This document shows positions 8,446 to 16,915 of a stretch of DNA of 64,000 nt, piece after piece. Origin of the DNA: Gemmatimonadales bacterium (GTDB lineage: Bacteria > Gemmatimonadota > Gemmatimonadetes > Gemmatimonadales > GWC2-71-9); contig JAHBVU010000016.1 in the NCBI GenBank assembly GCA_019637315.1, positions 20,283 to 84,282 on the forward strand. The letters run 5' to 3'. The translations under genes were made by a program, and so were the position numbers. How positions within the stretch are numbered: the stretch's first letter is position 1; every line of letters starts with the position of its first letter. Below the pieces are notes generated by a model. The model was not told the DNA's origin. It made no database searches and saw nothing but the letters and a program-made list of their open reading frames with translations.

Positions 8446-9702
8446 GTGACAGCTCTACAAACGCGGCTTGGCCCTTCAGGTCGTCTTGGCCGAATCCTGC
8501 AATACGCTGGCAAGTTGCTGCGCGATGGCTGGCTGATCGTAGGTGGCGTTCTGGTGCTGCTGCTGGCGCTCGAGTTCACCTATCGGGCGCAGGCGGGCGT
8601 GCGGCGGGCCGTCCTGAGCAACAATCTCAGTGAGACCCTCTTTCCCGCCTCCGCCCCCGACTGGGTCGACGCCTACCTGAGGGAGGAACTCGCCACGTAC
8701 GACCTCAACTGGCGCCCCTATGTGTACTTCCGCAGAGCGCCGTTCGCCGGGCGGTACATCAACATTGATTCGACTGGAAAGCGGGTAACGTTTCCTGCGG
8801 CGTCATCCGACCGACCCGTGGTGTGGCTTTTCGGCGGCTCGACGATGTTCGGGACGTTCCAGCGAGACAGCCAGACTATCGCGTCGGTCCTTGCTGCGCA
8901 GCTTCGCGATCGAGGCAACTCGAGCCAAGTGGTCAACTGGGGCGAAACCGGGTACGTCTTCACGCAGGAAGTCATCGAGTTGCTGCTCCAGCTGCGCGAC
9001 GGCGCCCGCCCCGACGTCGTGGTGTTCTACGACGGTATCAATGAGGTCGTCGCGGCAATTCAGCACCGTGCCGGCGTGCCTCAGAACGAGCAACAGCGGG
9101 CGCGCGACTTCGCGTTTGGCCGAACGGTGTTTTCCTGGAATCGAGACCTGGCGGCCGATGGCCGGGCACTCGGCGCCCTTGCTGGGGTGGCTATGACCCG
9201 GTCGCAGTTGTTCGCTCGGCTCGTGAACTTGCGCGCTGAGTCAGCGCCACTGCGAGAGCCCTCAGCTGTGACCCGTGAAGTTGTCCGAACCTACGTCGAA
9301 ACCGTGCGCTTGGTTGAGGCCGCCGCCGAGCGCTACGGGTTTGAGCCGATCTATCTCTGGCAACCGACCCTTCATGCCAGCGATAAGGCCCTCAGTCCCG
9401 AGGAGAGCGAGCTGATGGATCGAGTCGAGGCCAGCCCCTTCCATAGTCTGGTGCGACAGGTTCACGTCAACATTGCTGCGGCAATCGATTCGGCCATGAC
9501 CGGGGTGGCCGACAGCCGATTCCTCAATCTTGCCCGCGTGTTTGCCGGGAATCCCGAACCGATCTTCGTCGATATCGTCGGCCACACAGTCGAAGCTGCC
9601 AATCCGCTCATCGTGGATCGAATAGCGCCCCTCGTCGCGGCCGCGCTGGCAACGCCGCGAGCGCGCGGACCGGCGAGGTCGGCAGGGTCGAGTCTGCCCT
9701 GA
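8446..9702 (+). CDS. Membrane-anchored SGNH/GDSL-hydrolase-like protein
   Basis: I favour the GTG at 8446 because GGAG lies six bases before it; an in-frame TTG at 8344 would add a Pro-rich, weakly supported extension. The 418-residue product has one N-terminal membrane helix (about residues 24-45), then an exported domain. Block I of SGNH hydrolases is VVWLFGGSTMFG, with Gly-Gly-Ser replacing the usual Gly-Asp-Ser. A later VVFYDGINEV matches the region of the oxyanion Asn, and a C-terminal stretch IFVDIVGHTVEAANPLIVD carries the Asp and His expected for block V. These proteins often act on acyl groups of sugars or lipids; the substrate here is unknown. Confidence 0.75.
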   Translation: MTALQTRLGPSGRLGRILQYAGKLLRDGWLIVGGVLVLLLALEFTYRAQAGVRRAVLSNNLSETLFPASAPDWVDAYLREELATYDLNWRPYVYFRRAPFAGRYINIDSTGKRVTFPAASSDRPVVWLFGGSTMFGTFQRDSQTIASVLAAQLRDRGNSSQVVNWGETGYVFTQEVIELLLQLRDGARPDVVVFYDGINEVVAAIQHRAGVPQNEQQRARDFAFGRTVFSWNRDLAADGRALGALAGVAMTRSQLFARLVNLRAESAPLREPSAVTREVVRTYVETVRLVEAAAERYGFEPIYLWQPTLHASDKALSPEESELMDRVEASPFHSLVRQVHVNIAAAIDSAMTGVADSRFLNLARVFAGNPEPIFVDIVGHTVEAANPLIVDRIAPLVAAALATPRARGPARSAGSSLP

Positions 9703-9710
9703 AACGGACG

Positions 9711-9744
9711 AGGCGCGGCGGCCCCAGTTCGGACCGCCGCGCCT
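9711..9744. terminator. GC-rich hairpin between convergent genes
   Basis: An 11-base stem (AGGCGCGGCGG pairing with CCGCCGCGCCT) encloses a 12-base loop between the hydrolase stop (9702) and the pilC stop (9769). There is no long T tract on either strand, so it may work as a weak bidirectional terminator or simply protect mRNA ends. Confidence 0.5.
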
Positions 9745-9768
9745 CCCCCTCAGCCACAACGCTTCGGG

Positions 9769-10977
9769 TTACTGAACCGCGTTGACCATGTCGAAGATCG
9801 GCAGGTACATCGCCACCACCATGCCGCCGACGATGACGCCGAGCACCACGATCATGATCGGCTCCATCAGCGAGAGCAGTGCGCTCACCGCCACGTCCAC
9901 CTCTGCATCATAGAAGTCCGCGATCTTGGACAACATGTCGTCGAGGCCGCCGGTTTGCTCACCGACCGCGATCATCGAGATCACCATCGGCGGAAAGACA
10001 TTGGACGCCTGGAGCGGCCCGGCTATCGTATCACCACCGGCAATCGAGGCCCGGGACTGCATCACGGCGTCGTGAATGACCCGGTTGCCCGCGGTCTTGG
10101 CGGTGATCTCGAGCCCATCGAGGATCGACACACCAGAGGAAATCAGGGTGCCGAGCGTCCGGGTGAACCGGGACACTGCCGACTTGCGGAGCAAGTCACC
10201 AATGACTGGTGCTCGCAGGAGGGCACCGTCGACGGTACGGCGTCCGTTCGGCGTCAGGTAGTATTGTCGGCCGAGGAAGATGGCCGCCGCGATGCTGCCG
10301 AGGATAACCCACCACCATTGGATCAATCCGCTCGACAGGGCGATCACGATCCGGGTCGGCAGCGGGAGTTCCATCGCGACCGTCGCGAACATCGCCTCGA
10401 ACGTCGGAATTACGAAGATCAGCAGGACCGCGATGGCAATCACGGCCACCGAGATGATCACGGCCGGGTAGACCATCGCGCCTTTGACCTTGCGGATCAG
10501 GGCGTCGTTCTTTTCGAGGAAGGTCGCCAGGCGGAGGAGGATCGTGTCGAGAATACCGCCCGCCTCGCCGGCCGCCACCATGTTGACGTAGAGATCCGGA
10601 AATGCCTTCGGATGCTTGCGGAACGCATCGGCGAGCGTGTTACCGGCTTCGACGTCGAAGACGACCTGCTTGACGATGTCCTTGAGCGCCTTGTTCTCGG
10701 TTTGCTGGGCCAGAATGGTGAGGGACTGCACCAGTGGCAGACCCGCATTGATCATGGTGGCAAACTGTCGCGTGAAGATGACGAGGTCGCGGGTGGTTAC
10801 GCGGCCCGCTCCTGGCAGCTTGAACGCGTACTGTTTCGGTTGCTCTCGAACCGTGACGAGCAGCAGCCGGTTCTTCTTGAGGTACGCCATGACGTCGTCC
10901 TTGGACGGGACGTCGAGGGTACCCTTCATGATCTGTCCGCTCGTCGTGTTCTTCGCGGTATACTCGAATACGGCCAT
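9769..10977 (-). CDS. pilC: Type IV pilus inner-membrane platform protein PilC (GspF family)
   Basis: The 402-residue protein carries two repeated T2SSF domains. The first contains FTRQFATMINAGLPLVQSL and MVAAGEAGGILD. The second contains FTRTLGTLISSGVSILDGL and MIAVGEQTGGLDDML, the duplicated GE-GG signature of this family. Membrane helices lie near residues 170-195, 215-235 and 370-395. PilC sits in the inner membrane and couples the PilB and PilT motors to pilin assembly and removal. It is the third gene of a pilB-pilT-pilC operon, starting 18 bases after pilT ends. Confidence 0.95.
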   Translation of the reverse strand: MAVFEYTAKNTTSGQIMKGTLDVPSKDDVMAYLKKNRLLLVTVREQPKQYAFKLPGAGRVTTRDLVIFTRQFATMINAGLPLVQSLTILAQQTENKALKDIVKQVVFDVEAGNTLADAFRKHPKAFPDLYVNMVAAGEAGGILDTILLRLATFLEKNDALIRKVKGAMVYPAVIISVAVIAIAVLLIFVIPTFEAMFATVAMELPLPTRIVIALSSGLIQWWWVILGSIAAAIFLGRQYYLTPNGRRTVDGALLRAPVIGDLLRKSAVSRFTRTLGTLISSGVSILDGLEITAKTAGNRVIHDAVMQSRASIAGGDTIAGPLQASNVFPPMVISMIAVGEQTGGLDDMLSKIADFYDAEVDVAVSALLSLMEPIMIVVLGVIVGGMVVAMYLPIFDMVNAVQ

Positions 10978-10995
10978 GTCTTGGTCCTCGCCTCG

Positions 10996-12186
10996 CTATC
11001 GCCGAGCCAGCACGCGGTCGCTCTTTTCCTTGGGCAGTTCGGCAATGGCCTGCTCGTCCATGGGCTTCTCGCCGATCATGCGCAGGAACTCGTTGGGCTC
11101 CTGAGCAACCCGAAGGCATTCTTCCTTGACTACTTCTCGTGTCATGTACAGCTGGTACAGAGAATCCGTCATGGTCTGCATTCCATGCTTCTTGCCGGAC
11201 TGCAGCGCCGAGTAGATCTGATGGATTTTGTCGTCGCGAATCAGGGCGCGGATCGCCGGAGTGGCGACCATGATTTCGCAGGCCATGACCCGCCCGCGGC
11301 CCCTGGCTCTCTGCAACAGGGTCTGGGTTACGACCCCCTCGAGCACAAAGGCGAGCTGGGCCCGAATCTGCGACTGCTGATTATGGGGAAAGACGTCGAT
11401 GATGCGGTTGATCGACTCTGCGGCAGAATTGGTGTGCAATGTGGCCAGCACCAGATGGCCGGTTTCCGCGATCGTCAGCGCGGCGGCCACCGTTTCCAGG
11501 TCGCGCATTTCGCCTACCAGAATCACGTCCGGGTCTTCGCGAAGCGCATACTTGAGCGCCGCCGAGAACGACTTGGTATCCGTCCCAACCTCGCGCTGGT
11601 TGACGATACAGCTCTGGTGGCGATGGATGAACTCGATGGGATCTTCGACCGTAATGATGTGACCCTTACGATCCTTGTTGATCTTGTCGATCACCGCAGC
11701 AAGCGTCGTCGACTTTCCGGAACCGGTCGGGCCAGTCACCAGGATCAGCCCCCGCGGCCGCTCGGAAAGGCGAGCCATGACAGGAGGAAGACCAAGTTCG
11801 TCGAAGGTGCGGACGCTGAAAGGAATCATCCGAAGCACCATGGCCACACAGCCGCGCTGTTTGAACACGTTGCCGCGGAAGCGGGCCAGATTCTGGATCC
11901 CGAACGAGAAGTCGAGTTCGTCGTCGAGTTCGAACCGCTTCTTCTGCGACTCGGTCAGGACCGAGTACGCCAGCTGGATGGTGTCCTTTGGTGTCAGCAC
12001 ATGATCGACGGAACAGTCGCCAATGTCGCCGTCGATCCGCAGCTTGGGCCGCTCACCGGCCGTGATGTGCAGATCGGACGCATCCTTGTCGATCATCTCC
12101 TGGAGGAGTGACCGGAGATTGAGCCGGTTCTGCCCTGCGGCCCCGCCCGCCGCACCATCCTGAACCCGCAGGTCGCTCTCGCTCAT
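10996..12186 (-). CDS. pilT: Type IV pilus retraction ATPase PilT
   Basis: A 396-residue hexameric motor ATPase. It has a short PAS-like N-terminal domain (DASDLHITAGERPKLRIDG), a Walker A GPTGSGKSTT with Lys158, an Asp box, a Walker B region (REDPDVILVGEMRDLET) and a His box (ATLHTNSAAESINR). The family motif AIRNLIRE appears here as AIRALIRDDKIHQIYS, which is characteristic of PilT rather than PilB. It powers pilus retraction for twitching, DNA uptake or surface sensing. Its ATG overlaps the pilB stop by four bases (ATGA), so the two motors are translationally coupled. Confidence 0.96.
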   Translation of the reverse strand: MSESDLRVQDGAAGGAAGQNRLNLRSLLQEMIDKDASDLHITAGERPKLRIDGDIGDCSVDHVLTPKDTIQLAYSVLTESQKKRFELDDELDFSFGIQNLARFRGNVFKQRGCVAMVLRMIPFSVRTFDELGLPPVMARLSERPRGLILVTGPTGSGKSTTLAAVIDKINKDRKGHIITVEDPIEFIHRHQSCIVNQREVGTDTKSFSAALKYALREDPDVILVGEMRDLETVAAALTIAETGHLVLATLHTNSAAESINRIIDVFPHNQQSQIRAQLAFVLEGVVTQTLLQRARGRGRVMACEIMVATPAIRALIRDDKIHQIYSALQSGKKHGMQTMTDSLYQLYMTREVVKEECLRVAQEPNEFLRMIGEKPMDEQAIAELPKEKSDRVLARR

Positions 12187-13919
12187 GCCGACGTCTCCTT
12201 GACCACTTCTTCCAGGGTCGTCACGCCTCGCTCGATCTTCTTGTAGCCGTCCATCCGCAAGGTCAGCATACCTTCTTTGACGGCCTGATCCCGCAGCTCC
12301 GCCACCGATGCGCCACGCAGCACCATCCGCCGCAGCTCATGACTCATGGTCATGACTTCGTACAGGCCCGCTCGGCCCTTGTAGCCCGTGCCGCCGCAGG
12401 CGTCACAACCGGTACCTTTCTGGAACGCCATGCCACGCACAGCTTCGACATTATCGTTGAGCGCCCGGAGTTCCTCTTCCTTGTACTTCGCTGGCGCCTT
12501 GCAATTGGAGCAGATCCGCCGTACCAGTCGCTGCGCCACGACCAGGTTGACGGCCGCCGCGACGTTGAAGGGCTCGATTCCCATGTCGATCATACGGGTA
12601 ATCGTGCTCGGCGCATCGTTGGTATGGAGCGTCGAGAGCACCAGGTGACCTGTCAAGGCAGCCTTGATACCGATGCCGCCCGTCTCGAGATCTCGGATTT
12701 CACCGATCATGACGACGTTGGGATCCTGCCGCAGGAAGGCGCGAAGTGCGGCGGCAAAGGTCAGCCCGATTTCCGGCCGCACCTGCACCTGGTTGATCCC
12801 CATCAAATTGTACTCGACCGGATCCTCGGCCGTCATGATGTTGGTTTCGATCGTGTTGATCCGCTGCAGCGCCGAGTAGAGCGTCGTCGTCTTGCCCGAG
12901 CCGGTCGGGCCGGTGACCAGCACCATCCCGTACGGATTGAGGATGTTACGCAGCAGGTCCGCTTCCGCCTTGGGTTCGAACCCGAAGGTGCTGAGGTCGA
13001 GCGTCAGGTTCCCCTTGTCGAGGATTCGGAGCACGATCTTCTCTCCGAAGAGACACGGCAGGGTCGAGACGCGGAAGTCGATGACCTTGGGGCCCATCTT
13101 GAGCTTGAGCCGACCGTCCTGCGGAATCCGGCGCTCGGCAATGTTCAGCTGCGAAAGAATCTTGATCCGGGAAATCAGCGCTGCGCGCAGTTTGATCGGC
13201 GGCTTCATCACTTCCTGGAGCACACCGTCAACGCGGTAGCGAACCCGCATTTCGTGTTCGAAACACTCGACATGGATGTCCGAGGCGCCGCGCTTGACCG
13301 CGTCGGTCAGGATGCCGTTGATCAGCTTGACGACCGGCGCGTCATTGATCTGGGCCTGACTGACGTTCTCGTCCTCCTGGTCCTCGACCAGTTCGAGATC
13401 ATCGGTCAGCCCAAGGCCCTCCATATCCTTGAGAATTTCCTGCAGCTGGGCCTGCTGCGCACCTTCGCCGACGTCGTAATACTTGTCGATCAGTCCCCGG
13501 AGCGTGTACTCGCCGGCCAGCACGGGGAACAGATCAAATCGGGTAATGAACTTGAGATCCTGCAACAGACCGTGATCGGTCGGGTCGGCCATCGCGACCG
13601 TGAGCGTGCGACCCTCCCGCTTGAGCGGCAGCACGCAGTGCTTCCGAGCCACATCGGTCGGAATCAGTTTGAGAATCTTGGAGTCGACTTCGAACCGGGA
13701 CAGATCGACGGCAGGCACCCGGTGCTGGCGCGCCAGGATCTTGGTTACGTCGACCTCGGACAGGAGACCGAGCTTGACAAGCACATAGCCCAGGCGATGA
13801 CCGGAACTCTTCTGTTCCGTCAACGCCTGGCTCAGCTGCTCGCGGGTCAGCAGGTTCTCCGAAAGGAGAATCTCACCCAAACGATCACCGACGCCGGGGG
13901 GGGCCGCCACCATTGCCAT
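12183..13919 (-). CDS. pilB: Type IV pilus extension ATPase PilB (GspE family)
   Basis: I start at the ATG at 13919 (578 residues); 16 extra in-frame codons upstream look unconserved, and another ATG at 13913 is also possible. The N-terminus has a T2SSE-N/MshEN domain (GDRLGEILLSENLLT, LARQHRVPAVDLSRF). The motor domain carries SDIHVECFEHEMRVRYRVDG, Walker A GPTGSGKTTT with Lys343, and RQDPNVVMIGEIRDLETG. A tetracysteine zinc site follows (CSNCK, then CDACGGTGYKGRAGLYEV). PilB polymerises pilin. It is the first gene of the pilBTC operon. Pilin and the pilMNOPQ genes are not in the window. Confidence 0.95.
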   Translation of the reverse strand: MAMVAAPPGVGDRLGEILLSENLLTREQLSQALTEQKSSGHRLGYVLVKLGLLSEVDVTKILARQHRVPAVDLSRFEVDSKILKLIPTDVARKHCVLPLKREGRTLTVAMADPTDHGLLQDLKFITRFDLFPVLAGEYTLRGLIDKYYDVGEGAQQAQLQEILKDMEGLGLTDDLELVEDQEDENVSQAQINDAPVVKLINGILTDAVKRGASDIHVECFEHEMRVRYRVDGVLQEVMKPPIKLRAALISRIKILSQLNIAERRIPQDGRLKLKMGPKVIDFRVSTLPCLFGEKIVLRILDKGNLTLDLSTFGFEPKAEADLLRNILNPYGMVLVTGPTGSGKTTTLYSALQRINTIETNIMTAEDPVEYNLMGINQVQVRPEIGLTFAAALRAFLRQDPNVVMIGEIRDLETGGIGIKAALTGHLVLSTLHTNDAPSTITRMIDMGIEPFNVAAAVNLVVAQRLVRRICSNCKAPAKYKEEELRALNDNVEAVRGMAFQKGTGCDACGGTGYKGRAGLYEVMTMSHELRRMVLRGASVAELRDQAVKEGMLTLRMDGYKKIERGVTTLEEVVKETSA

Positions 13920-13962
13920 CGTGCCTTCGGAACCTCTTTCCCGCCCAGGGACCCGTTCAAAC

Positions 13963-13976
13963 TGCAAGATCTTGCA
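13963..13976. promoter_or_regulatory. 14-bp perfect palindrome upstream of pilB
   Basis: TGCAAGATCTTGCA is a perfect inverted repeat ending 44 bases before the pilB start, inside the 118-base gap separating pilB from the ComEA-like gene upstream. Its position suits an operator or activator site for the pilus operon. No regulator is identified. Confidence 0.4.
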
Positions 13977-14037
13977 TTGACCGACCAGGGGTCAGGCAGC
14001 CTTCTACTACGAATCTGGTGCCAGTTGAGCTATCGGA

Positions 14038-14748
14038 TCACGGGATCGCAACTTGAGGCGCCATTTGAGTTACCAGCCGCCTGGTGATTCCCGGGACCTT
14101 GGCCAGGTCCGCCACCGACGCGAATGGCCCGTGCCTTTGGCGATATGCCACTATGGCTTTTGCACGACTTGGGCCGATCCCCGGGAGGCGTTCCAGCTCC
14201 GCCTGGCTGGCCGAGTTGACGCGGACCCGCGGCCCGGTCCGGGGCCTCTCACTACCGCCGCGCAACCCCTCAGGACCGGCGACCACGTTCGGTGGCAGCG
14301 GCACCGGCGGCGGGATCGCGACCCCCCGCAGTGCCGGGCGGCGGCCCTGGATCCGAAGAGTATCGCCGAGCGCGAGATGGGGCCCGATGGCCCGGAAGAG
14401 GGCCGGCCCGACCCCGGGAACCGCGTCGACCTCGCCAAGAGAGGCGAAACCGCCAAGACTGTCCCGAATTCTGACCATCCGGCGAGCCAGCCCTGGCCCG
14501 ACCTTGGGCAGTCTCGTCAGCTCGGCGACCGTGGCTCGATTGAGATCGATCTGCTCATCCGCCCGAAGCGGGCGCCCGAGCCGCGCCGACGCGGCCCGAT
14601 GCCCTGCGGGATCCCCAGGCACTACGCCCGACAGGAGTTGCAACCCGCCCGGGGCATCGGACGAGCCCAGCGCGACGGCGCGGAGCGCGTGGCCAAGCGC
14701 GGCAACTGCCAGCAATGAGGCGATTGCGAGACGTTCTTTGGGCGACAT
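14038..14748 (-). CDS. ComEA-like protein with two helix-hairpin-helix domains
   Basis: I take the ATG at 14748 (236 residues); a GTG at 14769 is an alternative. The protein begins with a signal-anchor helix (ERLAIASLLAVAALGHALRA). The first HhH unit is near residues 75-125 (IDLNRATVAELTRLPKVGPG, then VDAVPGVGPALFRAIGPHL). A Pro-rich linker follows. The second unit is near 175-236 (VNSASQAELERLPGIGPSRA, then KAIVAYRQRHGPF). ComEA proteins bind incoming DNA non-specifically in the periplasm and ratchet it inward during transformation. Location next to pilB-pilT-pilC fits a role in pilus-driven DNA uptake. Two HhH units instead of one is less usual. Confidence 0.85.
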   Translation of the reverse strand: MSPKERLAIASLLAVAALGHALRAVALGSSDAPGGLQLLSGVVPGDPAGHRAASARLGRPLRADEQIDLNRATVAELTRLPKVGPGLARRMVRIRDSLGGFASLGEVDAVPGVGPALFRAIGPHLALGDTLRIQGRRPALRGVAIPPPVPLPPNVVAGPEGLRGGSERPRTGPRVRVNSASQAELERLPGIGPSRAKAIVAYRQRHGPFASVADLAKVPGITRRLVTQMAPQVAIP

Positions 14749-14960
14749 CGTGCCAAAATGCGCTTCCACCAGCCCATCAACTCACCCGTTTTACGCAATG
14801 AGTTGCCTCGTATTGCGATTCGGGTCTGGAGGGGACCGACCTGGAGCAACCCCGACCAAATCTGACGGGTTTCGTCGCAGTTTTTCGTAACGGTCGGCAA
14901 GACCGGACGTGGGCTCACCCCGCTTCGGTACAGCTCTTCATTTTCGCAGGGAGAACCACG

Positions 14961-16865
14961 ATGAAGCTCTTCCTCAGCCAGCTCAACCGAGCGGCTGGCC
15001 AGTTGGCATTGGTCGTTTTGGCCGCCTGCAGTTCGGGCGACGACACCGGCACCAACCCCCCGGGGCCCAACCCGGCGATTGCGCTCTCGTTGAGCGGGAC
15101 AAGCGCTACCGTGACGGCGGGGAGCACTCATGAGGTAACCGCGACGCTGGCGCGCAGCGGCGGCTACTCAGGCACTGTCACGTTCAGCGTCGACGGGGTC
15201 CCCGCCGGCGTGAGCGGCACCCTGAGCACGCCGTCGACATCCGGAACGACCACGACGGCCACCGTCACCATCGGCGTCGCGGGCACGACGTCACCCGGTA
15301 CCTACAATCTGACCGTTCGTGCGATGGGCAGCGGAGTCTCCGATGCCACGGCCTCTTTTGCCCTGACCGTGCAGGCTGCCCCAGCCGGCGGGTTCACGCT
15401 CGCGGTCTCGCCGGCGGCCGTTTCGGTGACCCAGGGAAGCAGCGCAAGCACCGCAGTTGCGATCACCCGTTCCGGCGGCTTCGCAGGCTCAGTGGCGCTG
15501 ACGGTCACCGGCGCACCGTCTGGTCTGACAGCTACGCTGAATCCCGCCAGCACAACGGGGTCGTCGAGTACCCTGACGCTCTCCGCGGCAGCGAGCCTCG
15601 GCGTCGGCACCCATACGCTGACGGTCCGCGGCAACGCCAGCGGTCAGGCCGAGCGCACGGCGACCGTTCAGGTCTCGATCAGCGCGGCCAGCGGAAGCAG
15701 CGACGAGGTCACGCTCGACCTCTCCGCTTGCGGCCTGCGACCGAGCTGGCTTGCCGTGCAGGACGGCACCGGTCCCTGGACGGTGGTGACACCCGCCAGC
15801 AACGTCTATCGGTTTACCATTGCCTCGGGGCGCGGAGCGCTGGCATTTCCGTTCGCCACCACCTTCAACGTGCACCATCTGTCTCGAGCCGAGCTGCAGC
15901 ATGCCGACGGGTATTTCTGCGGAACGGCCGAACAGACCAAGGTCGTCGTCGGGACCGTTGCCGGCCTGGGTAATAACGACTTCGCCCAGATCTGGCTCGG
16001 GGGTGGCGCGGGCAATGTCTCGCACCCCAACACGTCGTTCTCGATCCTCCAGGTCCGCCCGGGCAGCCATGCACTGACCGGCTGGCGTCACAATACGCTC
16101 GCCGAGATCCTTGGCACGCCGGGCAACCCCGACCGCGGCTACGTTCGGCGCGGGCTCGACATTGCCAACAACGCTTCGGTGGGCGTGGTCGACTTCGAAG
16201 GCCCCGATTCGTTCACGCCAGCGAGCGCGACGATCAGCGTGACCGGACAGCGAACCGGATCCACCATGAATCATTCGATGGCGTATTTCACCGGCGCGGC
16301 ATGCCACATTGCGGCCCTGTACACCTCGTCGGCCCCGACGACCACGAGCATGACGGCCTTCGGCTTTCCGACCAGCCTGCAGGAGGCCAGTGACTTCCAC
16401 ATGCTGACCGTGACGGAACTGCGGGACGCCGGGACCGTGCCAACCGGCTATTCAGGGGGTCGGGTGATTCAGCAAGTCTTTCATCAGCTCACCAACCGGA
16501 CCGTCGCGCTGCCAGCCCAGCTGTCACGGCCCACCGTGACGACCCTGACCGGACCCTATCGCCGCTTGCAGGCCGTCATCACGGTGCCCGACGAGTACCA
16601 GCGGCTCATCAGCCTCTCGTATAACCAGACGGGTAGTGCGCGTACCGTCAACCTGACGGCAACACCGGGCTGGTTCGGCAGCGACACGGCAACACTCGCG
16701 ATGCCGGACCTGAGCGGCTTGCCCGGCTGGAACCCCGTCTGGGCGCCACCAGCAGAGGCCACGGGTACCTGGGCAGTTCAGGCCACCGGCAACAACCTGA
16801 CGAGTTCGACCGTGTGCATCGAAGGGGCGTACATCATCCAGGCTTCGGAACTGGGGACCTTCTGA
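14961..16865 (+). CDS. Large lipoprotein with two Ig-like repeats
   Basis: The 634-residue product starts after a good ribosome site (AGGGAG). Its signal peptide ends in the lipobox VLAAC with Cys23, so it should be lipid-anchored. Two related Ig-like beta-sandwich repeats follow at about 38-137 and 143-242, each with a TLARSGG or AITRSGG strand and a GTYNLTVR or GTHTLTVR strand. They are Ser/Thr-rich, as in adhesin stalks. Residues 250-634 form a separate region of unknown family, probably beta-rich, containing four scattered Cys. It stands alone between divergent comEA and a convergent peptidase. A role in surface binding is possible, but function is unknown. Confidence 0.8.
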   Translation: MKLFLSQLNRAAGQLALVVLAACSSGDDTGTNPPGPNPAIALSLSGTSATVTAGSTHEVTATLARSGGYSGTVTFSVDGVPAGVSGTLSTPSTSGTTTTATVTIGVAGTTSPGTYNLTVRAMGSGVSDATASFALTVQAAPAGGFTLAVSPAAVSVTQGSSASTAVAITRSGGFAGSVALTVTGAPSGLTATLNPASTTGSSSTLTLSAAASLGVGTHTLTVRGNASGQAERTATVQVSISAASGSSDEVTLDLSACGLRPSWLAVQDGTGPWTVVTPASNVYRFTIASGRGALAFPFATTFNVHHLSRAELQHADGYFCGTAEQTKVVVGTVAGLGNNDFAQIWLGGGAGNVSHPNTSFSILQVRPGSHALTGWRHNTLAEILGTPGNPDRGYVRRGLDIANNASVGVVDFEGPDSFTPASATISVTGQRTGSTMNHSMAYFTGAACHIAALYTSSAPTTTSMTAFGFPTSLQEASDFHMLTVTELRDAGTVPTGYSGGRVIQQVFHQLTNRTVALPAQLSRPTVTTLTGPYRRLQAVITVPDEYQRLISLSYNQTGSARTVNLTATPGWFGSDTATLAMPDLSGLPGWNPVWAPPAEATGTWAVQATGNNLTSSTVCIEGAYIIQASELGTF

Positions 16866-16870
16866 GGGGC

Positions 16871-16905
16871 TGGGGTGGGAGGCGCTACAAACGGCCCCCA
16901 CCCTG
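16871..16905. terminator. Weak hairpin between convergent genes
   Basis: GGGTGGG pairs with CCCACCC across a 17-base loop, extended by two G-U pairs, just after the lipoprotein stop and before the M28 peptidase stop. There is no T tract. It may end transcription from either side. Confidence 0.35.
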
Positions 16906-16915
16906 CTCTACCCGC

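Noticed and set aside
9955..12111. Plus-strand open frame of 718 codons
   Set aside because: Antisense to pilC and pilT, which have clear motifs; the antisense product shows none.
14018..14035. TGGCAC on the minus strand upstream of pilB, like a sigma-54 -24 element
   Set aside because: The expected TTGC -12 element at the right spacing is absent (TCGT instead), so I do not call a sigma-54 promoter.
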